In this document: piece by piece, positions 7,267 through 15,568 of the stretch | Layout: every line of letters starts with the position of its first letter | How positions within the stretch are numbered: position 1 is the stretch's first letter | DNA from: a virus | Direction: 5' to 3' (one strand) | IMG/VR virus record: IMGVR_UViG_3300042321_001127 | Coordinates: 1 to 41,750 of that record | DNA length: 41,750 bases | The notes under the pieces: generated by a model | The model's database searches: none | What the model saw: only the letters and a program-made list of their open reading frames with translations | What the model was told of the DNA's origin: nothing | Position numbers and translations under genes: made by a program

Positions 7267-8414
7267 AAGATGCATACAATAATGCCAAAGCAGACTCAGC
7301 ATTAAATTCTATTGAGAAGCTGCTAAAGAACAACGGATTAACTGCAGAAGATGTTGGTAAGGTTAGCAAGGTTAGCCTATCTAACAACCCTGACGATACA
7401 AAGATTATCCTTTCTCCAAAATGGAGCGAAGGACCGGCCTGGCAACCTGTACAACATGCAGAGCCTGTAGTGATACAGCCAAAGATTCGTACAACAGGTC
7501 TTATAAGCAGTGACTGGAAAGTTGCTGTTGCGTTACCCGATCCACAGATTGGTTATCGCAAATATGAAGATGGCACGTTAGACCCATTTCATGATGAGGC
7601 TGCTATGGATGTAGCTTTACAGATCGTAGATCTAGATCACGGTCATCCTCTTACACAAGTTATTAACTTGGGAGACTTCTTAGATCTCCCTATGTACGGA
7701 ACCTACGAACAGGAGACTAATTTTGCTCACACTGCCCAGCTTGCTATTAATCGTGGTCATCGTTTTCTTGCTGAGCAGCGTGCTAATGCCGGCGTGGATG
7801 CGAGAATTATCCTTCTTGAAGGTAATCATGACAAGCGTCTCAATCGCTTTATTAACACTAACGCTGCTGCTGCTTACGGTATTAAAGTAGCAAACATTCC
7901 AGATGCTTGGCCTGTGCTAAGCCTACAAAACTTACTACGTTGCGATGAGTTGGGAGTTGAGTTCATCGATGGATACCCAGCTGCTGCGCATTGGATTAAC
8001 AAGCGTCTTCGTGCTATGCACGGTGACAGGGCTAACTCTTCTGGCTCTACGGCTGCGCAATACGCAAATTCAAATCCGAATATTTCCACGCTCTTTGGCC
8101 ATACACATCGTATGGAACAACAGAGTAAGACGGTATTTGATCGTGATCAGGCAATTAAGAGTGTCTCTTTTTCACCTGGATGCCTCTGCCGAGTGGATGG
8201 AGCTGTCCCATCTGTTAAAGGTGGTATTGATGTTAAGGGGCAAGCACTACAGTATTTTGAAAATTGGCAACAGGGTGTAAGCGTTATCTTCTACAAAGAC
8301 GGGGATGATGATAGCTTCCACTTTGACCAAGTTCATATCCATAAAGGTAAGACAATGTACCGTGGTGAAGAGATTCACTCAACGGTTGATAAGTTTGGTA
8401 CTCCACTAGCGTAA
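7257..8414 (+). CDS. Calcineurin-like metallophosphoesterase
   Basis: A 385-aa two-metal phosphoesterase. Motifs in order: ALPDPQIGY (motif I with Gln in place of His), NLGDFLDLP, LEGNHDKRL, AMHGD and FGHTHRM. Together these give the GD / GNHD / HGD / GHTH metal ligands. About 85 N-terminal residues precede the catalytic domain. Phage members of this family may act on nucleic acids (SbcD/Mre11-like) or small phosphoesters; the motifs do not decide. It overlaps the preceding small gene and ends at a strong terminator shared with the convergent lysis genes. Confidence 0.88.
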   Translation: MSLEDAYNNAKADSALNSIEKLLKNNGLTAEDVGKVSKVSLSNNPDDTKIILSPKWSEGPAWQPVQHAEPVVIQPKIRTTGLISSDWKVAVALPDPQIGYRKYEDGTLDPFHDEAAMDVALQIVDLDHGHPLTQVINLGDFLDLPMYGTYEQETNFAHTAQLAINRGHRFLAEQRANAGVDARIILLEGNHDKRLNRFINTNAAAAYGIKVANIPDAWPVLSLQNLLRCDELGVEFIDGYPAAAHWINKRLRAMHGDRANSSGSTAAQYANSNPNISTLFGHTHRMEQQSKTVFDRDQAIKSVSFSPGCLCRVDGAVPSVKGGIDVKGQALQYFENWQQGVSVIFYKDGDDDSFHFDQVHIHKGKTMYRGEEIHSTVDKFGTPLA

Positions 8415-8451
8415 CTTGTTCTGCACTTTACCTAGCCATCAGGCCAATAAA

Positions 8452-8480
8452 AAAGCCCCCCGTAATTGGGGGGCTTTCTT
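8452..8480. terminator. Bidirectional terminator between convergent operons
   Basis: Stem AAAGCCCCCC (8452-8461) with GGGGGGCTTT (8468-8477), loop GTAATT. T-rich sequence follows on the + strand and an A-run precedes, so it can stop the + strand metallophosphoesterase transcript and the - strand lysis transcript. Confidence 0.92.
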
Positions 8481-8488
8481 ATTTGTAA

Positions 8489-9040
8489 TTACTTACCGCA
8501 AGTAGGGCACTTAGCTGGGGCAGCAGGTGCTGTAACAGCTCCAGTAAACTTAGGGCGACCAAAACCTACGATAGAAATTTGAACCTTCTTAGGGTTCTTC
8601 TTGTAGGCACGAAGCTTCTTTGAAACCTGTCCGCCATTTCGCTGGCTTCCTTTTTCATCTGGGCTTGTGTTTCCTTCAATACACCAAACAGTTCCATCAC
8701 CGTTGTCCTTGATAACAATTCCAACGTGAGAGATACGGTCTACACCATCTGATGGGAAATCAAAATAGGCGATATCTCCAGCATCTGGGTCTGCAATGTC
8801 TCCATCAATCCAAGCTTTGGCTTTCTTAAATGCTGCTGCACCACCTGGTGTGTAAACGGTATTAGGTACCTTTACTCCAGCTTCGTTAGCGCACCAGTTT
8901 ACGAAAGAACCACACCATGGCTGAAAGTTAGCCTTTGTGTAAGCACCGTACTTTGTTTCATTATCTTTAGGACCTTCGATGGTACCTAGCTCTGCTGTAG
9001 CAACTTCAATGAGTTTAGCTGCTGTTCCTTTATCTGCCAT
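8489..9040 (-). CDS. CHAP-domain endolysin
   Basis: Peptidoglycan hydrolase for host lysis, 183 aa from the ATG that overlaps the upstream TAA. A TTG further upstream is possible but unnecessary. The CHAP active site is visible: QPWCGSFVNW (Cys43), RISHVGIVI (His105) and IEGNT (Glu122/Asn124). CHAP enzymes act as amidases or endopeptidases. The C-terminus has a Pro/Ala linker and ends in CPTCGK, a lone CxxC tail rather than a full cell-wall-binding domain. It is the last gene of the cassette, after two holin-like genes and a secreted protein. Confidence 0.9.
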   Translation of the reverse strand: MADKGTAAKLIEVATAELGTIEGPKDNETKYGAYTKANFQPWCGSFVNWCANEAGVKVPNTVYTPGGAAAFKKAKAWIDGDIADPDAGDIAYFDFPSDGVDRISHVGIVIKDNGDGTVWCIEGNTSPDEKGSQRNGGQVSKKLRAYKKNPKKVQISIVGFGRPKFTGAVTAPAAPAKCPTCGK

Positions 9041-9432
9041 TAGTCTTTGTCCCAATCTTCGTCAACTGGTTGTTCTGCGGGTACTTCGCCCTCAGGCTTA
9101 GTTGCAACTGCTGTTGCGTAAGAAACAGCGCCTGCTGAACTGATTAAAATATCTGTACCGTTCTGCTTAGCTTCAACCTTTAGGTCAGACTCAGTCTTAG
9201 CCTTAGTATCAACTGCAGAGAACGCTGAGTTAATCTCTTCTAGATCTAGCTTTCCGTCATTCATAAAGCCACGAGCTAGTTTTTCTACGACTGCTGCGAC
9301 GGCTGTAAGTCCGGCAACTGTTACTGCTGTAAGTGTGTCTACACCTGCAATAGCACCAGCACCAATAACTGATAAACCACTAGCTGCAAATACAGCTATG
9401 ATTCTCAATAAAATATTTCCGATTGATTTCAT
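9040..9432 (-). CDS. Holin, r1t-like
   Basis: A 130-aa protein with two hydrophobic segments (about residues 5-30 and 32-50), followed by ARGFMNDGKLDLEEINSAF, the short motif typical of phage r1t-type holins. The C-terminal third is polar and acidic. Holins open the membrane so that the endolysin reaches the wall. It overlaps the endolysin start by one base and the upstream small membrane gene by ATGA. Confidence 0.78.
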   Translation of the reverse strand: MKSIGNILLRIIAVFAASGLSVIGAGAIAGVDTLTAVTVAGLTAVAAVVEKLARGFMNDGKLDLEEINSAFSAVDTKAKTESDLKVEAKQNGTDILISSAGAVSYATAVATKPEGEVPAEQPVDEDWDKD

Positions 9433-9599
9433 TCTTCATCCTTTGGGTTACGTAGAGGATAAGTAACTGCCCATGCAAATAGTGTTCCTATGATTGCGTA
9501 ACCAACTACGGTCTTTGCAGACCCATCAAGAACAACCCAGGCAATAAACATGCCTAACAATGTCCATAGTTGGTCAACCATATCTCTTAGTACTCTCAC
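9429..9599 (-). CDS. Small two-helix membrane protein, possible second holin
   Basis: A 56-aa protein starting at GTG with AGGAG 7 nt upstream. The GTG overlaps the TGA of the upstream gene (GTGA), and the stop overlaps the holin start (ATGA). Two hydrophobic segments ([14 protein letters not shown] and [15 protein letters not shown]) are joined by a short polar loop and followed by a charged tail (RNPKDEE). Size, topology and location suggest a second holin or antiholin, by inference. Confidence 0.78.
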   Translation of the reverse strand: MRVLRDMVDQLWTLLGMFIAWVVLDGSAKTVVGYAIIGTLFAWAVTYPLRNPKDEE

Positions 9600-11965
9600 G
9601 GTTTTCTCCTGTATCCTGATTGTCCAGAGGCGCCTCCGCCTCCTCCTCCGCCCCCACCACCTGTAGATCCACCGGATGTGGTTCCACCTGTAGTTCCTGC
9701 CGCTGCAGCAACAGCGTTCATCGCAGCTCCTGCTGCAATAACTGTTGCAACAACCATATCGGTTGCTTCTTCACGTTCTTGTGTGCTCATATCCGCACCG
9801 ATACTTCCGAGTGCTTGAAGGGCTTGACTAGGGTCATCAAATATTGCGCCAATTAATTCTGCAGGGTTCTCTAATAATACAAGGGCTGCAGCAACGTCTG
9901 CTGTAATTATAACTTCATTTCCATTTTCATCCTGCCTAACCTCGACAGGAGTCTCTGGTGGAAGATCCTTATACTCAATACCAGCCTCTTGTATATCCTC
10001 TGCAGTAAGGGCCTCACCAGGAGCAAGATTCTCAATTAATTTGTCTACAACAATCTCTTTTTGTTCTTCAGTCAAAGTTCCGGCTTCAGCGGCATCTTCT
10101 AGAGCTTTTTCTTCTGCAGCTTCCTCAGCCGCTAAACGCTCTGCCTCTGCCTTTGCTTCTGCTTCTAACTTATTAGCTTCGGCTTCCGCAGCTGCTTCTT
10201 CTGCAGCAAGTCTGTCAGCCTCAGCTTTAGCAGCGGCTTCTTCAGCTGCGATTCTGTCGGCCTCTGCTTTTTCTGCCGCTTCTTCGGCTGCAATTCGGTC
10301 CGCTTCTGCCTTTGCTGCCGCCTCTTCTGCAGCAATTCTTTCAGCCTCTAGTCTTGCGTCCTCTTCTGCTTTAGCTTTTGCCTCTGCTTCTGCCGCAAGT
10401 CTCTCAGCTTCAGCTTTAGCTGCTGCTTCTTCTGCCGCTATTCTATCGGCTTCAGCTTTAGCTGCTGCCTCCTCGGCAGCAATGCGCTCAGCTTCAGCTT
10501 TAGCTGCTGCTTCTTCTGCAGCAATACGTGCAGCTTCTGCTTCAGCAGCAGCTTTTTCAGCTGCTATACGATCTGCTTCTGCTTTTTCAGCTGCAATTCT
10601 TGCTAGTTCATTAAGACGCTCTTGCTCTACTCTCTCTGCCTCAACGCGAGCCGCTTCAGCAATTGCTGCTAGGCGAGCAATTTCAGCTAATCGGGCGTTC
10701 TCTGCTGCAATAGCTGCTTGTCGCTCTGCCTCAATTCGTGCTGCTTCAGCAATTGCCGCTTGCCGTGCCGCTTCTGCTTCTGCCGCTGCAATAGCTGCTA
10801 AGCGTGCTGCCTCTTGTTCCGCCGCAATACGTGCAGCTTCTATTGCTGCTAAACGTTGACGTTCTAATTCTGCAAGTCTTGCTGCTTCTTGTTCTGCCGC
10901 TAAACGTGCTGCCTCTTGTTGGGCTGCTAACAATGCGGCAGCCTCTCTTTCAAGTCTAGCAATTTCTGCTAGTCTAGCAACTTCTGCCAATCTTGCTATT
11001 TCAGCAACTCTGGCAGCTTCTGCAGCAATTGCTGCAAGTCTCGCATTCTCCGCATCAATGGCAGCTTGTGCGGCTGCTGCTTCTGCGGCAATCTCTTCTG
11101 CGGTCTTTCCAATTTTAAGAGTTACAACATTTGAACTTTCAGAATAAAGAGCCAAAGTGTCATTGTCTGATCTAATACTAAAGGACCAAACAGTACCACT
11201 TGGCTTTAGTTGTTCTAATGTTGAATGGGGAATTGTTATAGTTGTATTAAGAGCATTGGCATCTCCAACATTTCCTGTTGCAATACCCCAGCCACCGCCA
11301 TCGGCGCTAAAAGAAATAGCATATCTTTCTGGCTGAGTGTTGCCAGTATTGGGAGCCTCCCAAGTCAAGACAGTTGCTGTTGCACCATCAACGACTGTAA
11401 GATTTCTTGGTGCCCCTATTGTTTTAGCTACTGGTGCTGCTTGGGAGGTAAATGCTGACGCTGGAATAATGTCCATAGACCCAGATTGATCCCAGTGCAA
11501 AAATACGTTTGCTCCACCGCCATTTTCATAATACATTAGCTGTATAGATTTTGTAACTCCTGCTGTAAAGGGTATTGGAGAACTTGTCGTTCCCCCTCCA
11601 CCCTTATCAAACCAGTCGTCTGTTACTAACGCACCATCAATATAAAGTCTAGTTCCATCGTCTGCTATTGCCAAAAAGGATATGTTTTGGGTAACGTCGC
11701 TACGTATTGACCCCGTAAATACGACAATTACATCTTCTGATGGTCCCCCAAGAACACTGCCGGAACCCCATTGAAAGTTAATGTTTGGTACATTTGTTGT
11801 TAGTATAGGGGACGCTCCTTGAGGAATATAAGGAGCGTTGTTCTGACCCTGCACACTATATACTTGAGCAGTTAATCCTTCTGCTGCTTGTGCCTCTGTC
11901 GGTACAACAAAAAGCCAACCTGTTGACATCAGGAAGGCTGCAAATATTCTTAATTTTTTACTCAA
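9596..11965 (-). CDS. Secreted PA14 - fibronectin III - long coiled-coil protein
   Basis: 789 aa starting at TTG. The codon just upstream is an in-frame stop, and AGGAG lies 8 nt before. Residues 1-28 form a classical signal peptide ending AQAA. Residues 30-175 read as a PA14 domain ([26 protein letters not shown]), a carbohydrate-binding beta barrel. Residues 185-286 look like a fibronectin III domain. Residues 288-628 are an Ala/Glu/Arg-rich coiled coil, partly exact 14-residue repeats of the form [15 protein letters not shown] hydrophobic helix (about 736-756) and a Gly-rich, Arg/Lys-ended tail close the protein. It is export-type and could anchor on or bridge host envelope sugars. Its place upstream of holin and endolysin suggests a role in lysis, superinfection exclusion or adhesion. 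Confidence 0.87.
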   Translation of the reverse strand: MSKKLRIFAAFLMSTGWLFVVPTEAQAAEGLTAQVYSVQGQNNAPYIPQGASPILTTNVPNINFQWGSGSVLGGPSEDVIVVFTGSIRSDVTQNISFLAIADDGTRLYIDGALVTDDWFDKGGGGTTSSPIPFTAGVTKSIQLMYYENGGGANVFLHWDQSGSMDIIPASAFTSQAAPVAKTIGAPRNLTVVDGATATVLTWEAPNTGNTQPERYAISFSADGGGWGIATGNVGDANALNTTITIPHSTLEQLKPSGTVWSFSIRSDNDTLALYSESSNVVTLKIGKTAEEIAAEAAAAQAAIDAENARLAAIAAEAARVAEIARLAEVARLAEIARLEREAAALLAAQQEAARLAAEQEAARLAELERQRLAAIEAARIAAEQEAARLAAIAAAEAEAARQAAIAEAARIEAERQAAIAAENARLAEIARLAAIAEAARVEAERVEQERLNELARIAAEKAEADRIAAEKAAAEAEAARIAAEEAAAKAEAERIAAEEAAAKAEADRIAAEEAAAKAEAERLAAEAEAKAKAEEDARLEAERIAAEEAAAKAEADRIAAEEAAEKAEADRIAAEEAAAKAEADRLAAEEAAAEAEANKLEAEAKAEAERLAAEEAAEEKALEDAAEAGTLTEEQKEIVVDKLIENLAPGEALTAEDIQEAGIEYKDLPPETPVEVRQDENGNEVIITADVAAALVLLENPAELIGAIFDDPSQALQALGSIGADMSTQEREEATDMVVATVIAAGAAMNAVAAAAGTTGGTTSGGSTGGGGGGGGGGASGQSGYRRKP
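10121..10603 (-). repeat. Degenerate 42-bp coding repeats (14-residue coiled-coil units)
   Basis: Within the secreted protein gene, eight or more tandem units encode [15 protein letters not shown] with small changes and one interruption ([14 protein letters not shown]). Fourteen residues equal two heptads, so copy-number change would keep coiled-coil phase. Codons vary between units, so the repeat is older at the DNA level than at the protein level. Confidence 0.8.
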
Positions 11966-11982
11966 TCAATGATCTCCTTCTT

Positions 11983-11996
11983 ACTATGATCATAGT
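11983..11996. promoter_or_regulatory. 14-bp palindrome ACTATGATCATAGT in divergent intergenic region
   Basis: Perfect palindrome between the divergent secreted-protein gene (-) and the membrane-protein gene (+). Thirteen of its bases recur at 37368-37380 in the other divergent control region. It could be an operator. It also contains TATGAT on both strands, which could serve as a -10 box in both directions. Confidence 0.5.
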
Positions 11997-12063
11997 TTAG
12001 CATTACACGGTGTATTTTATACGCCATAGTTTACACATTGTCACTACAACTTCCGGAGATTAC

Positions 12064-12315
12064 ATGACGTTACAAGACTGGGTAGCATTAGTATTAAGTG
12101 TTCTGACTATAGTCGGTATTATGGCAGGCGGTATTAAGTTTCTTGTAAAGCATTATTTGATCGAACTTAAACCAAATTCAGGCTCATCAATGAAAGATCA
12201 AATTTCAAGATTAGAATCTCGCATTAACGAAGCAGACGCAAAACGATCAGATATGAATAGAAAATTAGATCATATGTATGATCTTCTTATCGAATATATG
12301 GCTAAGTCAAAGTAG
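12064..12315 (+). CDS. Small membrane protein with cytoplasmic coiled coil
   Basis: 83 aa from the ATG at 12064 with CCGGAG 5 nt upstream. An in-frame ATG at 12010 has no ribosome-binding site. One transmembrane helix (about residues 6-28) is followed by a charged helix with heptads (ISRLESRINEADAKRSDMNRKL in part). This layout occurs in phage holin-like or spanin-like accessory proteins. Function is not assigned. It is divergent from the lysis operon. Confidence 0.78.
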   Translation: MTLQDWVALVLSVLTIVGIMAGGIKFLVKHYLIELKPNSGSSMKDQISRLESRINEADAKRSDMNRKLDHMYDLLIEYMAKSK

Positions 12316-12322
12316 GCTTATT

Positions 12323-12976
12323 ATGCCTAAAGATGTACCTAAAATAATTTGGCAAACACATAACTACCTATATGAAGAACTGCCAGAACATTTAAGGCAA
12401 GTAACTCAAACCTGGATAAATCTAAATCCAACCTGGGAGTACAGGTACGTTAATCATATAGATAGGGAAGAGTTTGTAAAAACAGAAGACCCAGTACTAT
12501 ATACCCACTATAAGAAATTAAATTTTATAACTCAAGCAGATATATGGCGATACTTAGTAACCTATAAATATGGGGGAGCATACGCAGATATGGACTCGGT
12601 ATGTCAAGTTCCCCTAGACTACATGCTTGATACTTTACAGTGTGACCACGACCTTTTAGCAACTAGTCAGTCAGGCCCGCTTGAATATAATAACTGTAAT
12701 TATATTGTAGGTAAGAACTCAAAAAATCTTGAAATAATTATAAAAAACATGAAAGATAAAGCCTATTTAACTGATGATTTATATAACTGGGCTTGTCCCT
12801 TAACTCGTTTTGTTGATCAAGCTTCCGCAAGTGATACGGCCTGTAATGACTTTTACGGTGCCCTGCATTCAAAAGATTTTAAGTCTGCTTTTTACGATAC
12901 TTTTGAGGTAGATTACTACGGAAAGCGTGTGCCTTACAATGAATTAATACGTGATCTTGGGGTTGCAGCCCTATAA
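12323..12976 (+). CDS. Glycosyltransferase, GT32 / DXD sugar-transferase family
   Basis: 217 aa from the ATG at 12323. The longer in-frame start at 12278 overlaps the upstream gene without a ribosome-binding site. The N-terminal VPKIIWQTHNYL, WINLNPTWEYRYVN and the core ADIWRYLVTYKYGGAYADMD with its DxD metal motif are hallmarks of the GT32 family that includes capsular polysaccharide and mannosyl transferases. The enzyme transfers a sugar from a nucleotide donor. In a phage it could decorate virion proteins or alter host surface sugars; its neighbours do not settle this. The Shine-Dalgarno is weak (TAGG). Confidence 0.88.
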   Translation: MPKDVPKIIWQTHNYLYEELPEHLRQVTQTWINLNPTWEYRYVNHIDREEFVKTEDPVLYTHYKKLNFITQADIWRYLVTYKYGGAYADMDSVCQVPLDYMLDTLQCDHDLLATSQSGPLEYNNCNYIVGKNSKNLEIIIKNMKDKAYLTDDLYNWACPLTRFVDQASASDTACNDFYGALHSKDFKSAFYDTFEVDYYGKRVPYNELIRDLGVAAL

Positions 12977-12992
12977 CCTTTCGCTGTATACT
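12963..12992 (+). promoter_or_regulatory. Candidate promoter before the 64-aa gene
   Basis: TTGCAG (12963-12968), an 18-nt spacer, then TATACT (12987-12992), about 47 nt upstream of the ATG at 13040. An 8-bp inverted repeat, CTTTCGCT (12978-12985) with AGCGAAAG (13024-13031), overlaps the spacer and leader and could be an operator or leader hairpin. Confidence 0.4.
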
Positions 12993-13039
12993 AGTAGTAG
13001 ATCCTTTACTGGGTCCCAACCAAAGCGAAAGAGGAATAA

Positions 13040-13234
13040 ATGACTAAAGCACAACTTCAGGCAATGCTAGGTACTTACCTACGAGCAGCGGCATCTGCAG
13101 TAGCGGCCCTGTACATGTCTGGTATTACAGATCCAAAGATCTTGGCTAACGCTTTCATCGCAGGACTTGTTGGTCCGCTAGCTAAGGCTGTTAATCCTAA
13201 GGACACTTCTATTGGCATCGGTGCTAAAAAGTAA
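13040..13234 (+). CDS. Small amphipathic/membrane protein (64 aa)
   Basis: 64 aa with AGAGGA upstream. Two moderately hydrophobic segments (residues 10-27 and 33-50) contain Gly and Ala, followed by a basic, Gly-rich end. It could be a small holin-type or virion protein. It has its own candidate promoter and a terminator, so it may be a single-gene transcript. Confidence 0.7.
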   Translation: MTKAQLQAMLGTYLRAAASAVAALYMSGITDPKILANAFIAGLVGPLAKAVNPKDTSIGIGAKK

Positions 13235-13251
13235 CATCATTTAATAGTAAT

Positions 13252-13280
13252 AGGCCGGAGGTTAACCCCTCCGGCCTCTT
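13252..13280 (+). terminator. Rho-independent terminator
   Basis: Stem AGGCCGGAGG (13252-13261) with CCTCCGGCCT (13268-13277), loop TTAACC, then CTT. It closes the 64-aa gene transcript just before the next gene's promoter. Confidence 0.88.
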
Positions 13281-13291
13281 GCATTTCACGG

Positions 13292-13297
13292 TATTAT
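13292..13297 (+). promoter_or_regulatory. -10 box of a leaderless promoter
   Basis: TATTAT is followed by exactly 6 nt and then ATG at 13304, with no Shine-Dalgarno. The preceding terminator occupies the -35 region. The same -10/N6/ATG layout recurs at 15097, 38391 and 40826. Confidence 0.55.
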
Positions 13298-13303
13298 GTA
13301 GCC

Positions 13304-13840
13304 ATGCCTTCATCACATCAAAACTGGCAGTATCTAGGAGCCAGCGGTTACATCGGTGCTTATACAACCACCGGTGGTGGAGGCACGCCTGTAATCCCAC
13401 GAAGCAGTATGGACTTTGCCCGTATGGGTGTAGGTCGTGCTCCTCAAGCTGAATACCCAGATGGTTACCTAGGAACAATTCGTTCACGCCGTGATGATAG
13501 AGGTAACGGAACTGATACAGTTTTAGATTCATTAAAGAATCGCCAGAACCAACGAGCATACCAACGAGGTGTTCACAAAGGTGAGCGCATCGATCCTGCT
13601 CAGTACATGTGGCCAGAAAATTTAGAGCCAGATCGTAGAATTAACCCTAAAAATTATAAGATGATGGATAATGATGGCGGCTTAACCATGGTTGCAAAGC
13701 GTTATACACCAGAGGTGGATCTTGTCCCAGCCCCACACCTAGTAAATGACGGTAAAGCAAACATCTCTTCTAACGTGCCGGCTGAGTTTAATCCACGCAC
13801 AGCACAGTACTTCCAGCATTTAAAACCAAGGTGGCAATAA
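13304..13840 (+). CDS. Hypothetical protein, probably structural
   Basis: A 178-aa protein rich in Gly, Arg, Asn and Pro, with a Gly-rich start (YTTTGGGGTPVIPRSSMD). No family recognised. It opens a run of short, basic, mostly disordered proteins to 20.3 kb that could be virion accessory proteins. Translation appears leaderless. The stop overlaps the next start (TAATG). Confidence 0.75.
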   Translation: MPSSHQNWQYLGASGYIGAYTTTGGGGTPVIPRSSMDFARMGVGRAPQAEYPDGYLGTIRSRRDDRGNGTDTVLDSLKNRQNQRAYQRGVHKGERIDPAQYMWPENLEPDRRINPKNYKMMDNDGGLTMVAKRYTPEVDLVPAPHLVNDGKANISSNVPAEFNPRTAQYFQHLKPRWQ

Positions 13841-14046
13841 TGTCTTACGAAGGAAATCCATACAATTACGACTGGGAAGAACAACACGACAATAAAGAAA
13901 CTCACCCGCGCATGGGGAGACTTCTTAAATTAGATTTAGGTCACGGTGTTGGCTGTGACCGCTGCAATCAGCGTAAACTTGTAAAGATTGAAGAAGCTAC
14001 AAGAAATGCCGGTTTTTATAGGGGCAAAGGAGATGCAAATGGGTGA
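13840..14046 (+). CDS. Small protein with one CxxC knuckle
   Basis: 68 aa from the ATG overlapping the previous TAA. The only visible motif is GCDRCNQRKLVKIE, a half zinc-ribbon that could dimerise around a metal. Acidic N-terminus, basic C-terminus. Function unknown. It overlaps the next gene by 8 nt. Confidence 0.72.
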   Translation: MSYEGNPYNYDWEEQHDNKETHPRMGRLLKLDLGHGVGCDRCNQRKLVKIEEATRNAGFYRGKGDANG

Positions 14047-14551
14047 GAGTCGTAATCAAAAACGACGCAATCGCCTACCGGAAGTTTCTATGCCAGGCCA
14101 CGATTGTAATGAAGTAGGCGGTTGTTACACTACAGCTGAAGTAGGTGCTTTATTTGGTATGACAGATTCAGGAACAAAATCTGTAATTCGTCGTACAAAA
14201 CCAATACCGGGACAAGCTCCAGCAGGTGACGAAGAAAATATTCCGGAAAATTTGAAGGCATTTCCATATGTTCGTGTACCTCACGGACTTGCAGGAACAC
14301 GCCTACACTTTCCTAAAAAGCTTGTACATGACATGTTTTATAAAAAACAAACTCCCCAAGCTGAGATCCATCAATCTGGAAGATTAGTTACATCTCTCAA
14401 AGATCATACTTGCCCTACATGCAAGGATCAAATGCCCGCAGCTAATGCGGGGGAGCACTATGAGACAAATCATAAGCCTTTTAGGTGCAATGCCTGCAAG
14501 GTAATTTTCCGAGGAACTGCAGAAAGGGACGGACACACTCACGATGGATAA
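14039..14551 (+). CDS. HTH plus zinc-finger protein
   Basis: 170 aa from the ATG with AAAGGAG 6 nt upstream. Residues 29-55 (CYTTAEVGALFGMTDSGTKS) look like a MerR/excisionase-type helix-turn-helix. Residues 125-168 carry CPTCKDQ, HYETNH, CNACKVIF and a final HTH, giving a C2H2-like or paired zinc finger. Together they suggest a nucleic-acid-binding protein, perhaps a regulator. No exact family is recognised. It overlaps its neighbours on both sides. Confidence 0.72.
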   Translation: MGESRNQKRRNRLPEVSMPGHDCNEVGGCYTTAEVGALFGMTDSGTKSVIRRTKPIPGQAPAGDEENIPENLKAFPYVRVPHGLAGTRLHFPKKLVHDMFYKKQTPQAEIHQSGRLVTSLKDHTCPTCKDQMPAANAGEHYETNHKPFRCNACKVIFRGTAERDGHTHDG

Positions 14552-14903
14552 TCAAGACGGCGTATACGATCACAGCAAGGGCCGAAGCATTGTAAGCGAT
14601 GAGCCAGAACCGTCCTTACTTCGCTATGATTACATGGGTCCGTTTGCGAATGCGCAAGAGGCATTCATGGCTCGTGCCCTAAAGGCTGCAACAATGCCTG
14701 GAGAACTGCTACAAGATATTGTTCGCCCACCACTACCACAAATTATATTGTTCCCACCACGTTATGGCTACAGAACACGTGAACTAGGTATTATGGATGT
14801 AATGGACGTTAACAACGAATTCCAACCAACTCGTGTAGACTTTACTGGAGAGAAGGGCTCATACCAAGGATCAGCCCGTAACATGTCAGAATCGATCTGG
14901 TAA
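14544..14903 (+). CDS. Hypothetical protein
   Basis: A 119-aa protein overlapping the zinc-finger gene by 8 nt and the next gene by one base. It holds a helical centre (AQEAFMARALKAATMPGELL) and a Pro/Arg-rich segment (PPLPQIILFPPRYGYRTREL). No motif assigns a role. Confidence 0.75.
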   Translation: MDNQDGVYDHSKGRSIVSDEPEPSLLRYDYMGPFANAQEAFMARALKAATMPGELLQDIVRPPLPQIILFPPRYGYRTRELGIMDVMDVNNEFQPTRVDFTGEKGSYQGSARNMSESIW

Positions 14904-15070
14904 TGGAAGAAGACATTAATGTTGAAACTATCTATCAAGGTAGTAAGATTTGTCCTAAATGCGGTCACTTTATGAATCCTGTAGAGGTTCTATATGCAGG
15001 TGGTAAACTATGTCCTAGCTGTAGGAACTCTCAGTATGAGTACCACGCTAAACGAGGCATGGCCGGTTAA
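14903..15070 (+). CDS. Small zinc-ribbon protein (55 aa)
   Basis: Starts at the ATG overlapping the previous TAA (TAATG). KICPKCGH and KLCPSCRN, 16 residues apart, form a complete four-Cys zinc ribbon. The end is basic. It is one of about sixteen small CxxC proteins in this window. The partner is unknown. Confidence 0.78.
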   Translation: MEEDINVETIYQGSKICPKCGHFMNPVEVLYAGGKLCPSCRNSQYEYHAKRGMAG

Positions 15071-15073
15071 GGC

Positions 15074-15102
15074 TTGACAGTAGAGAAAATTAAGGGGATA
15101 CT
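15074..15102 (+). promoter_or_regulatory. Strong promoter, probably leaderless
   Basis: Consensus TTGACA (15074-15079), a 17-nt spacer, GATACT (15097-15102), then 6 nt to the ATG at 15109. The predicted start point is the A of the ATG. An AAGGGG within the spacer is too far from the ATG to be a normal Shine-Dalgarno. Confidence 0.7.
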
Positions 15103-15108
15103 TATACT

Positions 15109-15258
15109 ATGAGTAAAGTCAAAAACCCACATGGTGGGGATATGGATTACAAAGTTAAAAAGCTGGAAGCCATGACTCCAGAGAAAAAAGCTAAGGCCGA
15201 AGCTATGGCTAAAGCAAAAGCTAAACCAGCTCCTAAAAAGAAAGCGGGAAAGAAATAA
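15109..15258 (+). CDS. Lys/Ala-rich basic miniprotein (49 aa)
   Basis: 49 aa, ending in a run of Lys and Ala like histone H1 tails. The strong promoter directly before it implies high expression. It could bind DNA, for example in packaging, by inference from composition. The stop overlaps the next ATG (TAATG). Confidence 0.72.
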   Translation: MSKVKNPHGGDMDYKVKKLEAMTPEKKAKAEAMAKAKAKPAPKKKAGKK

Positions 15259-15548
15259 TGGGAATTCGTAGTTACATACGGGATCGCAAGCAAGTTAAGG
15301 CTTCACGTGCTACAGAGTCAGGTGTACCCAATATTAATTATGAATCTGCCCTTGATAATTGGGGTAAGCCAGATCCTGAACATGTTAAGAAGATGGACAA
15401 GGCATATGAAGAACATATGCACGCTTCTCGTGAAAAAAGAAAAGCTAAAGAGGCAGAAGCTGAAGAACGTAAAAAGCCAACTCCAAAAGCGAGAGTTATA
15501 AAAGAACCTTCAGACGACAGTCGCATGAGATACCTCGGCGACGATTAA
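15258..15548 (+). CDS. Paralogue A of the MGIRSYIRDR-tag proteins
   Basis: 96 aa, beginning MGIRSYIRDRKQVKASRA and continuing as a charged, disordered or helical chain. The first 18 residues are nearly identical to those of the gene at 15852, and the DNA is also alike there, while the remainders do not resemble each other. This suggests a shared docking or targeting tag, or a partial duplication. No known family. Confidence 0.78.
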   Translation: MGIRSYIRDRKQVKASRATESGVPNINYESALDNWGKPDPEHVKKMDKAYEEHMHASREKRKAKEAEAEERKKPTPKARVIKEPSDDSRMRYLGDD

Positions 15549-15568
15549 AAGGAAAAGGAAAATTAATT

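Noticed and set aside
10121-10603. Possible CRISPR array
   Set aside because: The periodic units are coding, degenerate and adjacent without spacers; they are coiled-coil repeats.
10041-10859. 272-aa Ser/Ala-rich ORF on the + strand
   Set aside because: Exact antisense of the Ala/Glu coiled-coil repeats of the secreted protein; composition is a by-product of its codons and no ribosome-binding site is present.
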